Source: Sipunculus nudus (Eukaryota; Annelida; Sipuncula; Golfingiida; Sipunculidae). From it: a DNA stretch of 64,000 nt. The translations under genes were made by a program, and so were the position numbers. Below are positions 61,851 through 64,000 of this stretch, piece after piece; positions within the stretch are counted from its first letter, which is position 1, and each line of letters opens with the position of its first letter. The stretch lies in assembly GCA_026874595.1 (NCBI GenBank), contig CM049311.1, forward strand, positions 54,193,676-54,257,675. The letters are read 5' to 3'. The notes beneath the pieces are model-generated. The model worked only from the letters and a program-made list of their open reading frames with translations. It searched no databases and had not been told where the DNA came from.

Positions 61851-63960
61851 TTAGGGAGCTGCCGTCAGTGCGTAACCGCGTGTGTAGGATATTATCACGT
61901 CGTTTACCACAAAAGAAATAATTTGGCGGTTTTTTTTTTGATAAAACATATCGCACAGTACATTTTTAAATGCACTGATAGAAGTGATTGTTCTCACCTT
62001 TTCTGGTAAGGAATTCCAAAGTTTAACTGCTGTAGGAATAAAGGAGTGTTCTCCGGCATGGAGTCTGAATACTGGAACTCTGTACTCGCTGGCATATCTA
62101 AGGTTATACGATCCTTGTTAGCATTTGTAACCAGATAATGTCTCTATCAGATATATAGATTATAGAAAGTCGTGACAATTTTTACTTTCTTGTGGACAGA
62201 CAATGTAGGCCAACCAAGCTCGTTTAACAGTTTTGTGCTGCTGCACCATCTTGTTGCGCCAGTACACAGTAGCATGCCTTTGCGCGGAACACTTTCTAGA
62301 TTGCTCGCCTGTACTGCAGAACAATTGTTAAATAGCAAATCCCCATATTCGAGGACAGAAATCACCATTGATTTATACAGTCTATCTAGGACTCTTTTAG
62401 ATAAAATGAACTTGAATTTTTGAAGCATTCCTATTCGTCTTGATGCCTTAGTACAAAGATGCCGAATATGGTCACCCCAGCTCAAGTCTTGAGAAAGCAA
62501 TATTCCTAGATGGGATAACTGTTTCACCTCAGATATAACAGTTTTGTTTAATATTAGCTCGGGGTGAGATTGTCCTTGATATTTCCTTGAAAAGGTTATG
62601 ACTTTTGACTTTGTACTATTGAATGTAATGTGCCTTTGTTAAGATATAATAGGTCACTATTTAGAGATTGGGCCAAGGGTACAGGTGATTTAATCTGGGT
62701 GTACAAGCAAGTATCGTCAGCGTACATATATACGTATAGTGTTTGTGATACCATTAGATATATCATTAACATTAACTAAGTATAACAGCGGCCTGAGAAA
62801 AGAGCCCTGTGGAACCCCTGCTTGTACATGAACAGTATTTGATCTGTGGCCCTGAAGTAGAACTCTCTGTGATCTATCGTGTAGATAGGACCCGAACCAT
62901 TCTAGAATTTGTCCTGAAATGCCCATTTGCTGCAATTTAAAAAGGAGGCCCCTGTGCCACATCTTGTCAAAGGCCTTGGATACATCGAGGCAGATTAATC
63001 TTGTATCCATACCTTCATCAAACCCCTTATATATAATGTTAACAAGTTCAATTAGCTGGTACAGTGGACTATCATTTTTCTTATATGCAGAATGTAATTT
63101 GTGCCGAGTGAAGTATTCAAAACATTTATTATAGACTAACCTCTCGAATATTTTGGATACATTATTCAACAGCGAAATGGGTCTAAAATTTTGGATTCTG
63201 GAACGGTCTTCTTTTTTAAATACAGGAATAACATTCGCTGTTTTCCATATAGAAGGAAATTTTCCGGTTAACAATGACATCTTAAATAATTTGCATAGCG
63301 GAGTGGCAAGTATGCCAGACATCTTTTTTTAAAATGAGATTACATATTCCACCAGGACCTATGGCTTTACCCACTTTAAGATTGTTCATGACCTGTTCTA
63401 CATCCGTAGGATTTAGTTGAAGTGATGACAAAAGATCATGTTGTATATTATTCAGTGGTGGGAGCGGCGTTGAATCGAAATCTTCGGGAAGGATGGCCTG
63501 ACTACTAAAGTAATTATTGAAAGCTTCAGCCTTTTCAATAGGGTCATGTATGATGTCTTCATCCACTTCCAGTGATGTTATTGGGGAATGTGTTTTTGTG
63601 CCCAGCAAGCCATGACTGATTTTCCACCACAGCTTAGAGTCATGATACTCTACGTCTAGCTGATTACTTATTTTATTCCAATAACTTTTCTTTTGCTTTC
63701 TGATCTCGGATACAACCATGTTTCTTGCTTTTTTAAAAGACGCGTAATGTTCTGGCTGGTTATTATTTTTAATTTTTTTCCATGATCTGTTTCTTTGTCT
63801 AATCATGCGTCTTATGTTTGCATTCATCCACAGCTTGTCAGTTGGTCGTATGGCTACAGTTTTTGATGGAACAGATTGTATGTTCAAATTGTATAGAGTG
63901 CATTCACCACTGTGTGATGCATTTTTGTTATCAGATTTTGATATGTGTGTTTATTGAAAA
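61851..63960 (-). mobile_element. Non-LTR retrotransposon (LINE), broken ORF2 with reverse transcriptase
   Basis: Minus-strand pieces in order: 63887-63282 (connector, WMNANIRRMIRQRNRSWKK, FNNYFSS, GPGGI), 63322-62717 (reverse transcriptase: FRPISLLNNVSKIFERLVY, LDVSKAFDKMWHRGLLFKL, AGVPQGS), the YADD box at 62724-62713 in another frame, 62640-62150 (STKSKVITFSRK, LGILLSQDLSWGDHI, SVLEYGDLLFNN), and 62140-61851 (C-terminus with FIPTAVKLWNSLPEKVRTIT, stop at 61853-61851). The pieces are separated by frameshifts near 63300 and 62725 and by two stop codons near 62149, so the copy is inactive. The catalytic aspartates are still encoded. The endonuclease domain would lie to the right, beyond or just at the window edge. 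Motifs fit the Jockey/CR1 group; the exact clade is uncertain. Confidence 0.9.
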
Positions 63961-64000
63961 TAAACAATGTAATACCAAGTTGTTTTTCAATGTAAATCCC

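Overview
The window is animal nuclear DNA, AT-rich, with one spliced gene lying among densely nested repeats. It most likely comes from a mollusc, probably a bivalve. The evidence is vertebrate-like exon phases, introns bearing the (GTCC)n-rich dispersed repeats that I associate with bivalve genomes, Helitron, Harbinger and pogo-type MITEs, and a non-LTR retrotransposon. There is no bacterial-style operon, CRISPR array, rRNA or clear tRNA. The species assignment is inference; the gene assignment rests on the translated exons.

The gene is an ABCB7 orthologue (mitochondrial Atm1-type half ABC transporter) on the + strand. Thirteen exons between 10973 and 46886 have GT/AG borders and matching phases, and join into a 641-residue open frame ending in TAA. 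They encode the six-helix membrane domain and a complete nucleotide-binding domain: Walker A, Q-loop, LSGGEKQ signature, Walker B, D-loop and H-loop. The N-terminal exon(s) with the start codon and mitochondrial presequence were not found. The C-terminus is shorter than in the human protein and lacks its cysteine-rich tail.

Layout: 1-8436 is a four-level nest of repeats (a 166-bp tandem unit carrying a DNA transposon, a 2.6-kb hairpin-ended element, a Helitron, and an outer host element). 8856-10920 is another hairpin-ended element that stops 52 bp before the first ABCB7 exon seen. 10973-46886 is the gene; its 19.5-kb third intron (14806-34309) is almost entirely nested repeats. From 46887 to 61850 the DNA is intergenic, with repeats, MITE copies, a tRNA-like SINE candidate, an almost perfect 63-bp palindrome, and weak coding-like remnants. 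61851-63960 is a broken non-LTR retrotransposon on the minus strand.

The most interesting signal is a set of repeat families, unlike one another in their bodies, that share one plan: a 12-14 bp hairpin at one end, often a GTCCGTCC-rich tract next to it, and a second short hairpin at the other end. Three insertions can be compared with related uninterrupted copies inside this same window; all three sit in pre-existing T-runs. Between two of the families the hairpin arms change in a compensatory way (CCAGAC/GTCTGG against CCAAAAC/GTTTTG), which suggests that the structure itself is selected.
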